From Bosea vaviloviae (lineage in GTDB: Bacteria; Pseudomonadota; Alphaproteobacteria; Rhizobiales; Beijerinckiaceae), in contig NZ_CP017147.1 in assembly GCF_001741865.1 (NCBI RefSeq), positions 4,517,001 to 4,581,000 of the forward strand: a stretch of 64,000 bases of DNA. The letters are read 5' to 3'. Below are positions 35,733 to 47,961 of this stretch, piece after piece; the first letter of the stretch is position 1, and the number at the start of each line of letters is the position of its first letter. A program made the translations under genes and the position numbers. The notes under the pieces are model-generated. The model saw only the letters and a program-made list of their open reading frames with translations, was not told the DNA's origin and did no database searches.

Positions 35733-36646
35733 CCGCCAGACCAGACAGCGCTTCCAGCAACGCGTTCGAGCAGCACAGGTCATTCCTGACCCGGCTGGCC
35801 TACCGCATGCTCGGCTCGGTCAGCGATGCCGAGGACGTGGTGCAGGATGCCTGGCTGCGCTGGCACGAGGCGGAACACGAAGACATCATCAACCCGCGCG
35901 CTTATCTGGCGCGCGTGGTGACCCGACTCTGCCTCGATCAGATGAAATCGGCCCGCAGCCGGCGCGAATTCTATGTCGGAACCTGGCTTCCGGAGCCGAT
36001 CGTCGAGAGCCTCGGTGGCAGCGAGCCGGTGGATGACGAGCTCGATGCGCCGATCGCGCTGATGTTGGCGCTCGAACGGCTCTCGCCGCTGGAGCGGGCC
36101 GCTTTCCTGCTGCACGACATCTTCGATATCGGCTTTGCCGAAATCGCCCGCATGCTGGAGCGCAGCGAGGCCGCCTGCCGCCAGCTCGCCACCCGGGCGC
36201 GCCAGCATGTCCGGCTCGACCTGCCGCCGCGCAACAGCGTCTCTCGCGAGGAGGCTGCACGCTATGCCGAGGCCTTCTTCAAGGCCTCGCATCAATCCGA
36301 TCCGACCCTGCTGCAACAACTGCTCGCGCGCGATGTCGTCCTGCACAGCGACGGCGGCGGCAAGGTGTCGGCCTCGATCAACCAGGTCTTCGGTTTCGAC
36401 AAGGTCGCGCGCTTCTTCGCCGGCATCGCCCAGAAAGTCGCAAGGCTCGGTCGCTCGACCACGCGCTACGAGCCTGTGCTGATCAATGGCCTGCCCGGCT
36501 ATGTCAGCCTCGAACGCGGCGAGACCTTGCAGGCGACCGCACTCGATATCCGTGACGGCCTGATCCATGCCATCTATGTCATCCGCAACCCCGACAAATT
36601 ACGGCATGTATCGCCGCCGGACGGCCCGGATCACGTCTCGCTCTAA
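35729..36646 (+). CDS. ECF41-family RNA polymerase sigma factor with C-terminal NTF2/SnoaL-like domain
   Basis: A 305-residue extracytoplasmic-function sigma factor. Sigma2 (about 12-75) and sigma4 (about 105-160) are followed by an SnoaL-like extension that replaces an anti-sigma factor. The family signatures are all present: WLPEP at 86-90, DGGGKV at 208-213 and NPDKL at 287-291. In studied ECF41 proteins the extension tunes activity. Together with the upstream promoter and the AhpD-like gene this forms a self-regulated stress module. Its 3' end overlaps azlD by 4 bp. Confidence 0.95.
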   Translation: MTARPDSASSNAFEQHRSFLTRLAYRMLGSVSDAEDVVQDAWLRWHEAEHEDIINPRAYLARVVTRLCLDQMKSARSRREFYVGTWLPEPIVESLGGSEPVDDELDAPIALMLALERLSPLERAAFLLHDIFDIGFAEIARMLERSEAACRQLATRARQHVRLDLPPRNSVSREEAARYAEAFFKASHQSDPTLLQQLLARDVVLHSDGGGKVSASINQVFGFDKVARFFAGIAQKVARLGRSTTRYEPVLINGLPGYVSLERGETLQATALDIRDGLIHAIYVIRNPDKLRHVSPPDGPDHVSL

Positions 36647-36999
36647 ATCAGCAGCCACGCCCCGGCGACCAGCGTCGCCTCGCCCATGAGCACGGCGAGC
36701 ATCACCCTGCGCCGGTCGAAGAGCATGATCGCCAGCGCGACAGTGAGCGCACCGATCCGCAAGCCCAGGGGCGCCGCCGCCAGGGCGCCGGGCGGCACGA
36801 TGATCAGCTTGGCGACGACGCCAGCCAGAAGCGCGGTCGCGACCGCCCTCACCCATTCGAGTGCAGGCGATTCAGGCGGGATCCGCCGTGCGAAGGCAAC
36901 CGCGAGCCAGCGCCAGATCTCGGTCGGCAGCACGGCAAAGAGCAGCAAGGCGAGATAGGGCCAATAGGCGCCGTCGAGGCCGGGAATAGGTTGCGTCAT
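36643..36999 (-). CDS. azlD: AzlD family branched-chain amino acid exporter subunit
   Basis: A 118-residue membrane protein with about four helices (11-27, 45-70, 76-91, 96-116), the small partner of AzlC. The motif LPTEIWRWLAVAF and the GVVAKLIIVPPG helix fit the family. Its start overlaps the azlC stop by 4 bp. AzlCD pairs export branched-chain amino acids or analogues. Confidence 0.88.
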   Translation of the reverse strand: MTQPIPGLDGAYWPYLALLLFAVLPTEIWRWLAVAFARRIPPESPALEWVRAVATALLAGVVAKLIIVPPGALAAAPLGLRIGALTVALAIMLFDRRRVMLAVLMGEATLVAGAWLLI

Positions 37000-37721
37000 G
37001 CAGCCCTCCCGCGCTTGCGGCCGATCAGGAAGGCGATGCTGCCGGCGATCACTCCGGCAACGATCAGATCGAAGCCGCCACCGATGAAGCGGTCGCAGAT
37101 CGGCGCCAGCACAAGGCCCAGCGCCATGGCTGCGATGTCACCGCGATGCCGGATGCCGGCCGCCAGCGAAACCAGGAAGAAGATCGGCGTCAGGCAGAGC
37201 AGCCCCGCCGCAAACGGAATCGGCAAGGCGTTGACGAGGTAGTAGCCCGAGAAGGTGCCGATCGAGCTGACCACCATGCAGGTATTGGCGAAGCCGAGGA
37301 AATAGGCGACGCGCTGCGGCGGCGGCACGCCAGGCAAGCGCCGCAAGCCCTCCGTCCAGGCCGTCACGGCGACATAATGCGACAGGGCAAGCTGGATCCA
37401 GATGCTCTGCCCGGGCCGGCGCAGCAAGGGCAGGATCGCGACCGTCATCGGCAGGAAGCGCAATGAGGCGAAGCCGATCGCGATCGCAATCGCGCTCCAG
37501 GCGGCGCCGGCGGCGATCGAGGCGAAGAAGATCACCTGCGACGGCCCGGCCCAGACCAGCATGGTCGACAGCACCGCGACTTCGACGGGATAGCCGACAT
37601 CGCGCGCCAATGAGCCGATTCCGACGAGCCCGAAGCCGACGACCCAGGCCGGCAGCGAGAGCGCATCGCGCATGCCGGCCAGCGCCACACGCTGCCAGCT
37701 CCAGTCGGCCGATACGCTCAT
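36996..37721 (-). CDS. azlC: AzlC family branched-chain amino acid exporter subunit
   Basis: A 241-residue inner-membrane protein of the AzlC/YgaZ family with about seven helices. GVKxxLPLxxG is replaced here by GMRDALSLPAWVVGFGLVGI near residues 16-35, and LVWAGPSQVIFFASIAAGA follows near 56-74, both family hallmarks. The ATG at 37721 is the first start in frame. It forms a two-gene operon with azlD. Confidence 0.9.
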   Translation of the reverse strand: MSVSADWSWQRVALAGMRDALSLPAWVVGFGLVGIGSLARDVGYPVEVAVLSTMLVWAGPSQVIFFASIAAGAAWSAIAIAIGFASLRFLPMTVAILPLLRRPGQSIWIQLALSHYVAVTAWTEGLRRLPGVPPPQRVAYFLGFANTCMVVSSIGTFSGYYLVNALPIPFAAGLLCLTPIFFLVSLAAGIRHRGDIAAMALGLVLAPICDRFIGGGFDLIVAGVIAGSIAFLIGRKRGRAA

Positions 37722-37887
37722 GAAGAGATGTGCACGCTTGCCCGATAGCCGCCGAGGACCACTCAGCCCCCACTTTCACGCGGGCGCTGCAAGCGTTCTA
37801 CCCCGCACGCTGCGGCAAACCGATATCCGACGCCGCGCGGTCAGCCCTGCGTCAGCCGCAACCGGCCGATGGCCCGTAGCGAACGCC

Positions 37888-38160
37888 TCAGCGGCCGCCC
37901 TTCATGACGATGCCGATGAGCTCGTTGCCGAAATCGATCAACTCCTTGGGCACGCCGCCAACCGCCTTCACGCCGAGATAGATCAGGTAGCCGAAGGCCG
38001 GCACGAGAATCCAGCCCAGGATCTCCTCGAACAGCTTGCGCCGCCGCCGGCGCTGCTCGCGCTTCTCGAACCATCCGAGCTTCTGCTTGCGCGCCGGAGG
38101 CTCCGGCGCGGCTTCCGGCGCCTGCGCCAGAAGGGGGGCGGGTTTTCGCTTGAACCACAC
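37888..38160 (-). CDS. hypothetical protein with one membrane segment, downstream of clpA
   Basis: A 90-residue protein with a GTG start (MWFKRKPAPLLAQAPEAAPE). A Pro/Ala-rich N-terminus leads into a strongly basic stretch (EKREQRRRRRKLFEE, about 32-46), then a membrane segment (ILGWILVPAFGYLIYLGVKA, about 47-66). It starts 4 bp after the clpA stop on the same strand and so is probably part of clpS-clpA. No function can be assigned. Confidence 0.65.
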   Translation of the reverse strand: MWFKRKPAPLLAQAPEAAPEPPARKQKLGWFEKREQRRRRRKLFEEILGWILVPAFGYLIYLGVKAVGGVPKELIDFGNELIGIVMKGGR

Positions 38161-38164
38161 GGTC

Positions 38165-40693
38165 TCAGGCCTTGGTCAGAGGAACTTTCGGTACGGTCCT
38201 GACAAGACGCTGCGTCTTCGGCGCCTCGGGGGCACCGCCGGGCTTGCCAGCGGAGCCGCCTTTGGCAGGTCTCTTCGGTGATGTCGAGACCACAGGCTCG
38301 CTCGCCGCCTTGGCGCGCGGCTTGCGCTCGCGCTTCTCGCCTGCCGCCACGACGTCCTTTTCGGGCTTCGGCTTCACCGGCCCTTCCGGGAATTCGAGCC
38401 CCAGCACCTTGATGCCGGTCTCGGACTGGACCACCACGACCTTGACCGTGCCGCCATTCTTCAGGCGTCCGAACAGGACTTCGTCAGCGAGCGGCGTCTT
38501 GATCGTCTGCTGGATCAGGCGAGCCATCGGGCGGGCGCCCATTGCCTCGTCATAGCCGTTTTCGACCAGCCATTCGCGCGCCTCGTCGCTGAGTTCGATC
38601 GTGACGTTGCGATCGGCGAGCTGGGCTTCGAGCTGAAGCACGAACTTGTCGACGACGCGGGCCACGACCGTCTTCGGCAGATGGCTGAAGGAGACGACGG
38701 AATCGAGTCGGTTGCGGAACTCCGGCGCAAACAGCTTGTTGATCGCCTCGGTATCGTCGCCCTCGCGCTTCTGGCGGGTGAAGCCATAGGCGTTGCGGGC
38801 CATGTCGGCGGCACCGGCATTGGTCGTCATGATCAGGATGACGTTCCTGAAATCGACTTGCTTGCCGTTGTTGTCGGTCAATTTGCCGTGATCCATGACC
38901 TGCAACAGGATGTTGAACAGGTCGGGATGGGCCTTTTCGATCTCGTCGAGCAGCAGCACGGAATGCGGATGCTGGTCGATCTTGTCGGTCAGAAGTCCGC
39001 CCTGGTCGAAGCCGACATAGCCGGGAGGCGCGCCGATCAGCCGCGAAACGGTGTGGCGCTCCATATATTCCGACATGTCGAAGCGCACGAGTTCGACGCC
39101 CAGCGACGAGGCGAGCTGACGCGCGACCTCGGTCTTGCCGACGCCGGTCGGACCGGCGAAGAGATAGCAGCCGATCGGCTTCTCGCCGTCGCGCAGGCCG
39201 GCGCGCGCCAGCTTGATCGACGAGGACAGGGCCTCGATCGCCTTTTCCTGACCGTAAACGGTGCGCTTCAGCGTGCTCTCGAGATTGCGCAGCACCTCGG
39301 CATCGTCCTTGGAGACGGTCTTGGCCGGGATGCGCGCCATGGTCGCGATGGCGGCCTCGATCTCCTTCACGCCGATGACCTTCTTGCGCTTGCTTTCGAC
39401 CACCAGCATCTGCGAAGCGCCGGTCTCGTCGATGACGTCGATCGCCTTGTCCGGCAGCTTGCGGTCATGGATGTAGCGGGCCGAGAGCTCGACCGCCGCC
39501 TTGATGGCGTCGGCCGTGTAACGCAGCTTGTGGAACTCCTCGAAATAGGGCTTCAGCCCCTTCAGGATCTCGATCGCGTCAGGAATCGACGGTTCGTTGA
39601 CGTCGATCTTCTGGAAGCGGCGCACCAGCGCCCGGTCCTTCTCGAAATACTGGCGGTATTCCTTGTAGGTGGTCGAGCCGATGCAACGCAGTCCGCCGGA
39701 GGCCAAAGCCGGCTTCAGCAGATTGGAGGCGTCCATCGCGCCGCCCGAGGTCGCGCCCGCGCCGATCACCGTATGGATCTCGTCGATGAACATGATCGCC
39801 TTGGGGTGGGCCTCGATCTCCTTCATCACCTGCTTGAGGCGTTCCTCGAAATCGCCGCGATAGCGCGTACCGGCCAACAGCGTGCCCATGTCCAGCGAGA
39901 ACACGGTCGCGTCCTCCAGGACCTCCGGCACCTCGCCGCGGATGATCTTGAGCGCCAGGCCCTCGGCGATGGCGGTCTTGCCGACGCCGGGTTCGCCAAC
40001 CAGCAGCGGGTTGTTCTTCTGCCGGCGGCAGAGAATCTGGATGGTGCGCTGGACCTCGGCCTCGCGGCCGATCAGCGGATCGATACGGCCATCGCGCGCC
40101 TTGCGGTTGAGATTGACGCAATAGGCGTCGAGCGCGCTTTCCTTCTTCTTCTTGTCCTTGTCGGCGTCATTGCCCTGGTCGGCAGCGCGGGAATCGCGCT
40201 GCTGCTCAGGCTCCTCCTCGGCGCCGCGCACGGGCTTGGCCTCGCTCGCGCCGGGGCGCTTGGCAATGCCATGGCTGATGTAGTTGACCGCGTCGTAGCG
40301 GGTCATGTCCTGCTCCTGCAGGAAATAGGCAGCGTGGCTCTCGCGCTCGGCGAACATGGCGACGAGCACGTTTGCACCGGTCACCTCCTCGCGGCCCGAG
40401 GATTGGACGTGGATCACCGCGCGCTGGATCACGCGCTGGAAGCCCGCCGTCGGCTTGGAATCGTCACGCCCGTCGGTGACGAGGTTGGTCAGCTCCGCGT
40501 CGATGTAATCGACCAGATTGCGCCGCAGCGTGTCGAGATCGACGCTGCAGGCGCGCATGACCGCCGCCGCGTCCTGGTCGTCGACCAGGGCGAGCAGGAG
40601 ATGTTCCAGCGTGGCATATTCGTGGTGGCGTTCATTGGCGAGGGCAAGAGCCCGGTGAAGCGCCTGTTCGAGACTGCGCGAGAAACTCGGCAC
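38165..40693 (-). CDS. clpA: ATP-dependent Clp protease ATP-binding subunit ClpA
   Basis: An 842-residue double-AAA+ unfoldase partnering ClpP and, through ClpS, the N-degron pathway. The Clp-N domain begins [20 protein letters not shown]. Walker A motifs are GEPGVGKT (about 230) and GPTGVGKT (about 515). A long Lys/Pro/Ala-rich C-terminal tail of about 75 residues (after [16 protein letters not shown]) extends beyond the usual end. It follows clpS after 61 bp, the standard operon order. Confidence 0.97.
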   Translation of the reverse strand: MPSFSRSLEQALHRALALANERHHEYATLEHLLLALVDDQDAAAVMRACSVDLDTLRRNLVDYIDAELTNLVTDGRDDSKPTAGFQRVIQRAVIHVQSSGREEVTGANVLVAMFAERESHAAYFLQEQDMTRYDAVNYISHGIAKRPGASEAKPVRGAEEEPEQQRDSRAADQGNDADKDKKKKESALDAYCVNLNRKARDGRIDPLIGREAEVQRTIQILCRRQKNNPLLVGEPGVGKTAIAEGLALKIIRGEVPEVLEDATVFSLDMGTLLAGTRYRGDFEERLKQVMKEIEAHPKAIMFIDEIHTVIGAGATSGGAMDASNLLKPALASGGLRCIGSTTYKEYRQYFEKDRALVRRFQKIDVNEPSIPDAIEILKGLKPYFEEFHKLRYTADAIKAAVELSARYIHDRKLPDKAIDVIDETGASQMLVVESKRKKVIGVKEIEAAIATMARIPAKTVSKDDAEVLRNLESTLKRTVYGQEKAIEALSSSIKLARAGLRDGEKPIGCYLFAGPTGVGKTEVARQLASSLGVELVRFDMSEYMERHTVSRLIGAPPGYVGFDQGGLLTDKIDQHPHSVLLLDEIEKAHPDLFNILLQVMDHGKLTDNNGKQVDFRNVILIMTTNAGAADMARNAYGFTRQKREGDDTEAINKLFAPEFRNRLDSVVSFSHLPKTVVARVVDKFVLQLEAQLADRNVTIELSDEAREWLVENGYDEAMGARPMARLIQQTIKTPLADEVLFGRLKNGGTVKVVVVQSETGIKVLGLEFPEGPVKPKPEKDVVAAGEKRERKPRAKAASEPVVSTSPKRPAKGGSAGKPGGAPEAPKTQRLVRTVPKVPLTKA

Positions 40694-40754
40694 GGATAGC
40701 GCTCCTATTCCGATGTCAGAGGTGAGACCGAATCCAGATCGTCCAAACGCAAGG

Positions 40755-41096
40755 CTACTTCTTCTCCATCACGCATTGCAGCGGGTGCATGTGCTTGCGT
40801 GCAAGATCCATGACGAGTGTCACCTTGGTCTCGGCGACCTCGTATGTGAAGACACCGCATTCGCCGACGCCGTTCTGATGCACATGCATCATGATCAGCG
40901 TCGCCTCGGCGCGGTCCTTGTTGAAGAAGCGTTCGAGAACGTGAACGACGAACTCCATCGGCGTGTAGTCGTCGTTCAGCAGCAGCACCCGGTAGAGATT
41001 GGGCTTGCGCGTCCGCGTCCGCGTCAGGACCGCGGTCCCTGTCCCGTCCCGGCCGCCATCTGACGGCGCGTTGGGGCGCTTGGGGCGCTCGACCAT
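40755..41096 (-). CDS. clpS: ATP-dependent Clp protease adaptor ClpS
   Basis: A 113-residue adaptor delivering N-degron substrates to ClpA. The core [20 protein letters not shown] is followed by VLERFF and [20 protein letters not shown], then [10 protein letters not shown]. The Asp-Asp pair and Met of the binding pocket are visible. The ATG at 41096 gives a normal N-terminal tail with the TRTRTRKPN junction; a start at 41162 would add 22 residues. Confidence 0.96.
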   Translation of the reverse strand: MVERPKRPNAPSDGGRDGTGTAVLTRTRTRKPNLYRVLLLNDDYTPMEFVVHVLERFFNKDRAEATLIMMHVHQNGVGECGVFTYEVAETKVTLVMDLARKHMHPLQCVMEKK

Positions 41097-41394
41097 CTCG
41101 GCGGACGAACGTGGCACAATCACGGCGCGCCGATCCCTGTCGCCCCTTGCCTCACCCGTCATCGTCGCTGCTGTTCTCAAGATCGTTTCCCGGCGTTCCC
41201 ACCCGACATAATGCTTCGTCCGCGAATTTACAGACCTCGCGGCTGCTTCGCCAGTCCGTTTGGCGCGATGCCTCCCAAGATTGCGGTGCAAGACAGCCTT
41301 GCCAGTGCAGACAGCTCTCGCTTGACCCACCCACGCCCCGGACCTAAGCCCGGCGGGTATCCTCGCCCAGGAACCTTGCCCAGGAATCGTGTCC

Positions 41395-42264
41395 ATGACC
41401 GCCAACGCCATCGTCAGCATCGGCACCGACCTCGCCCGGCCGGTGCGTTTCGGCAACAGCCTGCCGCTTTCGCTGATCGCCGGCCCCTGCCAGATGGAAA
41501 GCCGCGAGCATGCGCTCGAGATGGCCTTCGCCCTGAAGGAAATCTCGGAACGCCTGGACATCGGCATCGTCTTCAAGACCTCGTTCGACAAGGCCAACCG
41601 CACCAGCGCCCGGGGCCAGCGCGGCATGGGCCTCGACGCCGCCCTGCCCGTCTTCGCCGAGATCCGCGAGCGCACCGGCTTGCCCGTCCTGACCGATGTG
41701 CATGAAGCAAGCCAATGCGCCGCCGTCGCCGAAGTCGTCGACGTGCTGCAGATCCCGGCCTTTCTCTGCCGCCAGACCGATCTCCTCGTCGCGGCGGCCA
41801 GGACCGGCCGTGTCGTCAACGTCAAGAAGGGCCAGTTCCTGGCGCCATGGGACATGGTCAATGTCGCCGCCAAGATCACCGAGAGCGGCAATCCCAACGT
41901 CATGCTGACCGAGCGCGGCGCCTCCTTCGGCTACAACACGCTGGTCTCCGACATGCGAGCCCTGCCGATCATGGCCGAGATCGGCGCGCCGGTGATCTTC
42001 GACGCCACCCATTCGGTGCAGCAGCCGGGCGGCAAGGGTTCTTCCTCCGGCGGGCAGCGCGAATTCGTGCCGGTGCTAGCCCGGGCCGCCGTCGCCGTCG
42101 GAGTCGCCGGCGTCTTCATCGAGACCCATCCCGATCCGGACAAGGCCCCCTCGGACGGCCCCAACATGGTACCGCTCGCCGACTTCCCTGCGCTGATCGC
42201 AGAGCTGCAAGGCTTTGACCTGCTTGCCAAGGCACGCGCCTTGCCTACGCTGGCTTATGTCTGA
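41395..42264 (+). CDS. kdsA: 3-deoxy-8-phosphooctulonate synthase (KDO-8-phosphate synthase)
   Basis: A 289-residue enzyme that condenses phosphoenolpyruvate with arabinose 5-phosphate for lipopolysaccharide core synthesis. Motifs: [17 protein letters not shown] near residue 25-41, [12 protein letters not shown] near 58-69, [17 protein letters not shown], and [12 protein letters not shown]. The Asn/Cys metal-site question: residue ahead of GPC is Ala, with Cys present in GPCQ. The ATG at 41395 fits AGGA 9 bp upstream better than the GTG at 41389. It overlaps the MFS gene by 8 bp. Confidence 0.96.
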   Translation: MTANAIVSIGTDLARPVRFGNSLPLSLIAGPCQMESREHALEMAFALKEISERLDIGIVFKTSFDKANRTSARGQRGMGLDAALPVFAEIRERTGLPVLTDVHEASQCAAVAEVVDVLQIPAFLCRQTDLLVAAARTGRVVNVKKGQFLAPWDMVNVAAKITESGNPNVMLTERGASFGYNTLVSDMRALPIMAEIGAPVIFDATHSVQQPGGKGSSSGGQREFVPVLARAAVAVGVAGVFIETHPDPDKAPSDGPNMVPLADFPALIAELQGFDLLAKARALPTLAYV

Positions 42265-43459
42265 AAGCCCCGCTGCTTCGCCAACGCCTGCCTCGCTGCG
42301 CCCCCTCATCCTCGTCCTCGGAGCCTGTGGCTTCGCATCGACCTTCACGATGCGGATCGTCGATCCGCTGATTCCGACGCTGGCGAACGAATTCGCACAG
42401 ACCGTGCCGCAGATCGTGGCGATGGTGACGGCGTTCTCGCTGTCTTATGCGCTGGGCCAGCCCTTCCTCGGCCCTATCGCCGACTCGATCGGCAAGGTGC
42501 GCACCATCCTGATCTGCCTGATCGTCCTGGCGACGCTCTCGACCACCGCAGCCTTCTCCTGGTCCTACGAGACGATGACCCTGCTGCGCGCACTGACCGG
42601 CATCGCCTCGGGCGGCGTCATTCCCATCGCCATGGCGGCGATCGGCGATCGCGCCCCGATGCAGGAGCGCCAGGTCGCGCTCGGGCACTTCCTGGTGCTG
42701 ATGATCGTGGGGCAGATGTCGGGCTCGGCCTGCTCCGGCCTGATCGCGACCCATGCGGGCTGGCGCGCGGCCTTCCTGTCGGCGGCGGCGATCGCGATCC
42801 TGGCTGCGCTTCTCGTCGCCTTCGTGCTGAAGCCGCGCCGCAATGTCGCACGCCAACCCTTGAGCCTCTCGGGCGCGATCGCGAACTACAAGACGGTGTT
42901 CTCGAATCCCAAGACCAAGCTGCTCTACGGCCTCGTCATCACCGAGGGTGTCCTGCTCTTCGGCGTCCCGTCCTATGTCGCGGCGATCCTAGCCGAGCGC
43001 TCGGGTGTCGGCCCGGCACAAGCCGGCTTCGCCATCGCCGGCATGGGCTTCGGCTGCCTGGTTTATGGGCTTCTAACCCGGATCCTGGTCGAGCGCCTCG
43101 GCCCCTCGCTGATGACGCGCGTCGGCGGGGCCATCTGCGCCTGCGCACTCGCGCTGTTTGCCTTCGACTGGCCCTGGTGGAGCGCGATCATCCTCTTCAG
43201 CTTCCAGGGTTTCGGCTTCTTCCTGCTGCACGGCACCTTCCAGGCGCAGGCGACAGAGCTCGCGCCGAGCGTGCGCGGATCGGCGGTCGCCCTGTTCGCC
43301 TGCTGCTTCTTTCTTGGTCAGGCGATAGGGCCGGTGGTGATGGGCGTGCTGATGCACCTCATCGGCACGGGCGCCGCGATCGTGATCTTCGCCATCGCGA
43401 TCGCCACGCTCGGGCAACTCACACCGCGCATCCTGCCGCTGGCCGGCAGCCGAACCTGA
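42257..43459 (+). CDS. MFS transporter
   Basis: A 400-residue, 12-helix major facilitator superfamily protein. The loop between helices 2 and 3 reads [13 protein letters not shown], matching the MFS motif A. It resembles drug/H+ antiporter-type exporters (DHA1). The start is within the last codons of kdsA, so coupled. Substrate unknown; the kdsA link may be only positional. Confidence 0.88.
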   Translation: MSESPAASPTPASLRPLILVLGACGFASTFTMRIVDPLIPTLANEFAQTVPQIVAMVTAFSLSYALGQPFLGPIADSIGKVRTILICLIVLATLSTTAAFSWSYETMTLLRALTGIASGGVIPIAMAAIGDRAPMQERQVALGHFLVLMIVGQMSGSACSGLIATHAGWRAAFLSAAAIAILAALLVAFVLKPRRNVARQPLSLSGAIANYKTVFSNPKTKLLYGLVITEGVLLFGVPSYVAAILAERSGVGPAQAGFAIAGMGFGCLVYGLLTRILVERLGPSLMTRVGGAICACALALFAFDWPWWSAIILFSFQGFGFFLLHGTFQAQATELAPSVRGSAVALFACCFFLGQAIGPVVMGVLMHLIGTGAAIVIFAIAIATLGQLTPRILPLAGSRT

Positions 43460-43461
43460 GA

Positions 43462-43917
43462 TCAGCGGCCGCGATAGGGTGCGACGCCCTGATCGGGCAA
43501 CCAGAGGCCCTTGGGCGGCTCGCCCGTCTGCCAGAACACGTCGATCGGGATGCCGCCGCGCGGATACCAGTAGCCGCCGATGCGGAACCAGACCGGCTGC
43601 AACAGCTCGACCAGCGTCTTGCCGATCCCGACCGTGCAGTCCTCGTGGAAGGCGCCATGGTTGCGGAAGGCGCCGAGATAGAGCTTCAGCGACTTGGATT
43701 CGACCAGCCAGTCGCCCGGCAGATAGTCGATCACCAGGATGCCGAAATCGGGCTGTCCGGTGACCGGGCAGATCGAGGTGAATTCCGGGCAGGTGAAGCG
43801 GGCGAGATAGTTCGTGCCGGCATGCGGGTTGGGCACGCGGTCGAGGCGTGCTTCGTCCGGCGAGGCGGGCAAGGCGCTGTGCTGGCCGAGTTGCAGGGTC
43901 GAGGCGTCGAGGGTCAT
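43462..43917 (-). CDS. queF: NADPH-dependent 7-cyano-7-deazaguanine reductase QueF
   Basis: A 151-residue unimodular QueF that reduces preQ0 to preQ1 in queuosine synthesis. The catalytic Cys is in [13 protein letters not shown] (near residue 50). The QueF motif [15 protein letters not shown] (near 73-87) and the GAFHEDC segment are intact. Its ATG overlaps the stop of an upstream HTH antitoxin gene (ATGA), so it lies in a toxin-antitoxin-queF operon. The last enzyme of the same pathway, Tgt, is encoded at 48666. Confidence 0.95.
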   Translation of the reverse strand: MTLDASTLQLGQHSALPASPDEARLDRVPNPHAGTNYLARFTCPEFTSICPVTGQPDFGILVIDYLPGDWLVESKSLKLYLGAFRNHGAFHEDCTVGIGKTLVELLQPVWFRIGGYWYPRGGIPIDVFWQTGEPPKGLWLPDQGVAPYRGR

Positions 43918-44226
43918 GATGTCAGGCTCTGCAGGGGGTCTGGCGATGCGACATGTCGCTTGCCGGTCATTTCGAATCCGATCGCCTTTAGCACAGCCAA
44001 TGTGGTTTCTAGCGTCGGATTGCCGTTTTCGCTGAGCGACTTGTAGAGCTGCTCGCGCGCCAACCCGGTCTCGCGAGCGATCTTTGTCATTCCCTTCGCA
44101 CGAGCGACGACGCCAAGCGCCTGCGCGATATAGCGCGCATTGCCGCTGGCAAAGGCATCGTCGAGGAAGAGTTCGACCGCTTCATCGGATTTCAGCGCAT
44201 CCGCGGGGTCGTAATCATCGAGTTTG

Positions 44227-44234
<8 letters not shown>
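43914..44234 (-). CDS. HTH antitoxin (HigA/putative addiction-module antidote family)
   Basis: A 106-residue protein with an HTH ([20 protein letters not shown], about 49-68), followed by [19 protein letters not shown], the hallmark of addiction-module antidote proteins paired with RelE-like toxins. It binds and neutralises the toxin and represses the operon. GGGAGG precedes the ATG at 44234. The start overlaps the toxin's 3' end by 8 bp, and its stop overlaps queF. Confidence 0.9.
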
Positions 44235-45954
<1,720 letters not shown>

Positions 45955-45963
45955 GGCGCTCAA

Positions 45964-46067
45964 GCGCTTTCGAGCGAAGTCGATTACCGGTTCGTGTGAA
46001 GAAAGCGCGTTAAAACAAAGGCCTAGGGCAATCTTACGATCCAATCGGATCGTCAGATTGCCTAGGC
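45964..46067. repeat. two-hairpin intergenic repeat (copy 2)
   Basis: Stem one pairs GCGCTTTC (45964-45971) with GAAAGCGC (46001-46008). Stem two pairs 46021-46042 with 46047-46067 (GCCTAGG and GCAATCT with AGATTGCCTAGGC, then ACGATCC with GGATCGT), about 21 pairs around an AATC loop. ACCGGTTCG in the first loop and the AAAAC/CTAGG linker match the element at 25293-25404. It separates the convergent genes eno and the 46075 ORF and probably ends both. Confidence 0.7.
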
Positions 46068-46074
46068 AAACCCG

Positions 46075-46773
46075 CTAAAGGCGCGGCAACAGGCTGGATG
46101 CCTGCGACAGCGTCCAGAAACCCGCCGCGCCGACGGTTCCAACGGCGCTCGACATGACGTCGCCGACGCGCGCGACCGGCTCGGGCACGGCCCGGCCGAG
46201 GATCGTCGGCGCTGGCCGCGCCGCAGCCACAGGTTCGAACCCGTCCGACACTGCCGCGGCTTCGACCACCTGAACCGCCGGCAAGATCAGCTGCGGCGCC
46301 GCTTCCGCGACCTGGTGCGAGCGCTCGCTCGCCGGCACTGCCTTCTCGCCCGCCGGCGCGATCTTGCGGACAGGCGGCAGCACCTGCGCCGTCCGTGCAT
46401 GAACCTCGGCGGTCACGACCGGGCTGGGCTGAGGCACGGACGGCAATCCGGTCTCAGGCTGCGCCCAGGCCACCGCCATCGGCATCGCCGAAGCAGCCGG
46501 CACGATCAGACCGCGCGCGCTCAGCGATTGCGTCAGCGCCTCGCCGCCCCCCGCATCGTGATGGCGCTCTCTGATCTTGCCGTCCGGCGCGACGGGAGAG
46601 ATCCAGCCTCGAGATTCGGCCTTCGCCGCGATCAGGCCAGGTGCGGTCGTGACCGCCTCGGGCAAAGCGAAAAAGGCCGCCGCGACCGCAGACGCCACGA
46701 TCGAGACCGCGGCCTGATTGCCGACATGGCCGAGAAAGCGCTTCGAATCGGCGAATACGGAGGAAAGGGACAT
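46075..46773 (-). CDS. hypothetical Ala/Pro/Val-rich protein
   Basis: A 232-residue protein. One hydrophobic N-terminal segment (AAVSIVASAVAAAFFALPEA, about 21-40) could be a signal anchor; the rest is a low-complexity Ala/Pro/Val-rich region, possibly extended in the periplasm. A C-terminal hydrophobic patch (MSSAVGTVGAAGFWTLSQAS, about 206-225) follows. No family recognised. It has its own upstream gap of 198 bp and converges on eno. Confidence 0.6.
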   Translation of the reverse strand: MSLSSVFADSKRFLGHVGNQAAVSIVASAVAAAFFALPEAVTTAPGLIAAKAESRGWISPVAPDGKIRERHHDAGGGEALTQSLSARGLIVPAASAMPMAVAWAQPETGLPSVPQPSPVVTAEVHARTAQVLPPVRKIAPAGEKAVPASERSHQVAEAAPQLILPAVQVVEAAAVSDGFEPVAAARPAPTILGRAVPEPVARVGDVMSSAVGTVGAAGFWTLSQASSLLPRL

Positions 46774-46971
46774 GTTCGGTTCTCCATGAACCTGCTCAGA
46801 GAGCCGCCTGCAGCCGGCGCGAGAAAGGCCGAAGCAAGGTGCAATTGCGATCGATCATCTCGGTTTGTTTCTGTTGCACCGCAAAGTCTCTGCTGCACGG
46901 CGGAAAAATCGCACAGCTCCCATGCACCGCACCCTCTAACGGGAGAGCCGACGGGCGCGATAATAAGGGGC

Positions 46972-47961
46972 ATGCATAAGATCCTGCCGCTTTCGGAGCC
47001 CATGCTGGCGCGAGATCGCCAGCGCTGGCGGCTCGCCTTCGGTGGCATGGTCGTGGCCATGGTGATCTTCGGCGCGAACTTCGTCGTCAGCCGGCACGCC
47101 ATCCTCAACGGGCTCAGCCCGCATGATCTGCTGGCGTTGCGCTTCGGCACGGCCGGGCTCATCCTGCTGCCGACCTTCCTCTCAGGCGGCCTCTCCACTT
47201 GCGGGGGCGTGGGCTGGGGCCGGGGCGCCACGCTCGCGATCATGAGCGGGCTGCCGATGAGCTATCTGCTGCTGACCGGGCTGACCTATGCGCCGGCAGC
47301 CCATGGCGCGACGATCGGCCCGGGACTGGTGACCGTGATCGGCATCGTCGGCGGCGTCATCCTGTTCGCCACGGCGCTGACGCGGCAGCTTGTCCTCGGC
47401 ATCGGCGCGGTGCTCTTCGGGCTCGCCTGCCTCGCCATCGCCGGCAGCACGCACACCAATCCGACGATCCTTCTCGGCGACCTCTGCTTCCTCGGTGTCG
47501 GGTTGATCTGGGGATGCTACCCCTTGCTGATCCAGCTCTGGCGCGTCGATGCGCTGAAGGCGACCGCGATCGTCTCGGTGCTGTCGATGGTCTATCTGCC
47601 CTTCTACGCACTGTTCTATTTTCGCGGCTTCGATGTCGCGCCCTGGTGGGTCATCGTGCTGCACGGCATCAATCAGGGCGTGCTCAACGTGATCCTGGGC
47701 CTGTGGATCTGGAGCTGGGCGGCGCGCGTGCTGGGCCCGGCCGTGGTTGGCCGTTTCCCGCCGATGATCCCCGTCATCGGCACGCTTTTGGGCATCCCCG
47801 TCCTCGGCGAAATCCCGGGCGGCCTCCAGATCGCCGGCATCGGGCTGATCATCGGCGGCCTGTTCGTCGCCTCCTGGCGGCGCTCAGCCCCGGCCGCGCT
47901 TGAGCCGCATCAGGCCGAGATTCCAGACGATGCAGATGGCGAGCCCCAGCGCCAGCGATAG
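46972..47961 (+). CDS. EamA/DMT-superfamily transporter
   Basis: A 329-residue, ten-helix drug/metabolite transporter with two EamA repeats (about 28-155 and 170-300). GANFVVSRHAILNGLSPHDL in helix 1-2 is typical, as is the second-repeat ending VLGEIPGGLQIAGIGLIIGG. AAGGGG lies upstream of the ATG at 46972. Its last 78 bp overlap the convergent membrane-protein gene. Confidence 0.88.
   Translation: MHKILPLSEPMLARDRQRWRLAFGGMVVAMVIFGANFVVSRHAILNGLSPHDLLALRFGTAGLILLPTFLSGGLSTCGGVGWGRGATLAIMSGLPMSYLLLTGLTYAPAAHGATIGPGLVTVIGIVGGVILFATALTRQLVLGIGAVLFGLACLAIAGSTHTNPTILLGDLCFLGVGLIWGCYPLLIQLWRVDALKATAIVSVLSMVYLPFYALFYFRGFDVAPWWVIVLHGINQGVLNVILGLWIWSWAARVLGPAVVGRFPPMIPVIGTLLGIPVLGEIPGGLQIAGIGLIIGGLFVASWRRSAPAALEPHQAEIPDDADGEPQRQR

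Noticed and set aside
38681..40699. 672-codon open frame on the plus strand
   Set aside because: Antisense to clpA, whose AAA+ motifs are unmistakable; no motif or ribosome binding site in the shadow frame.
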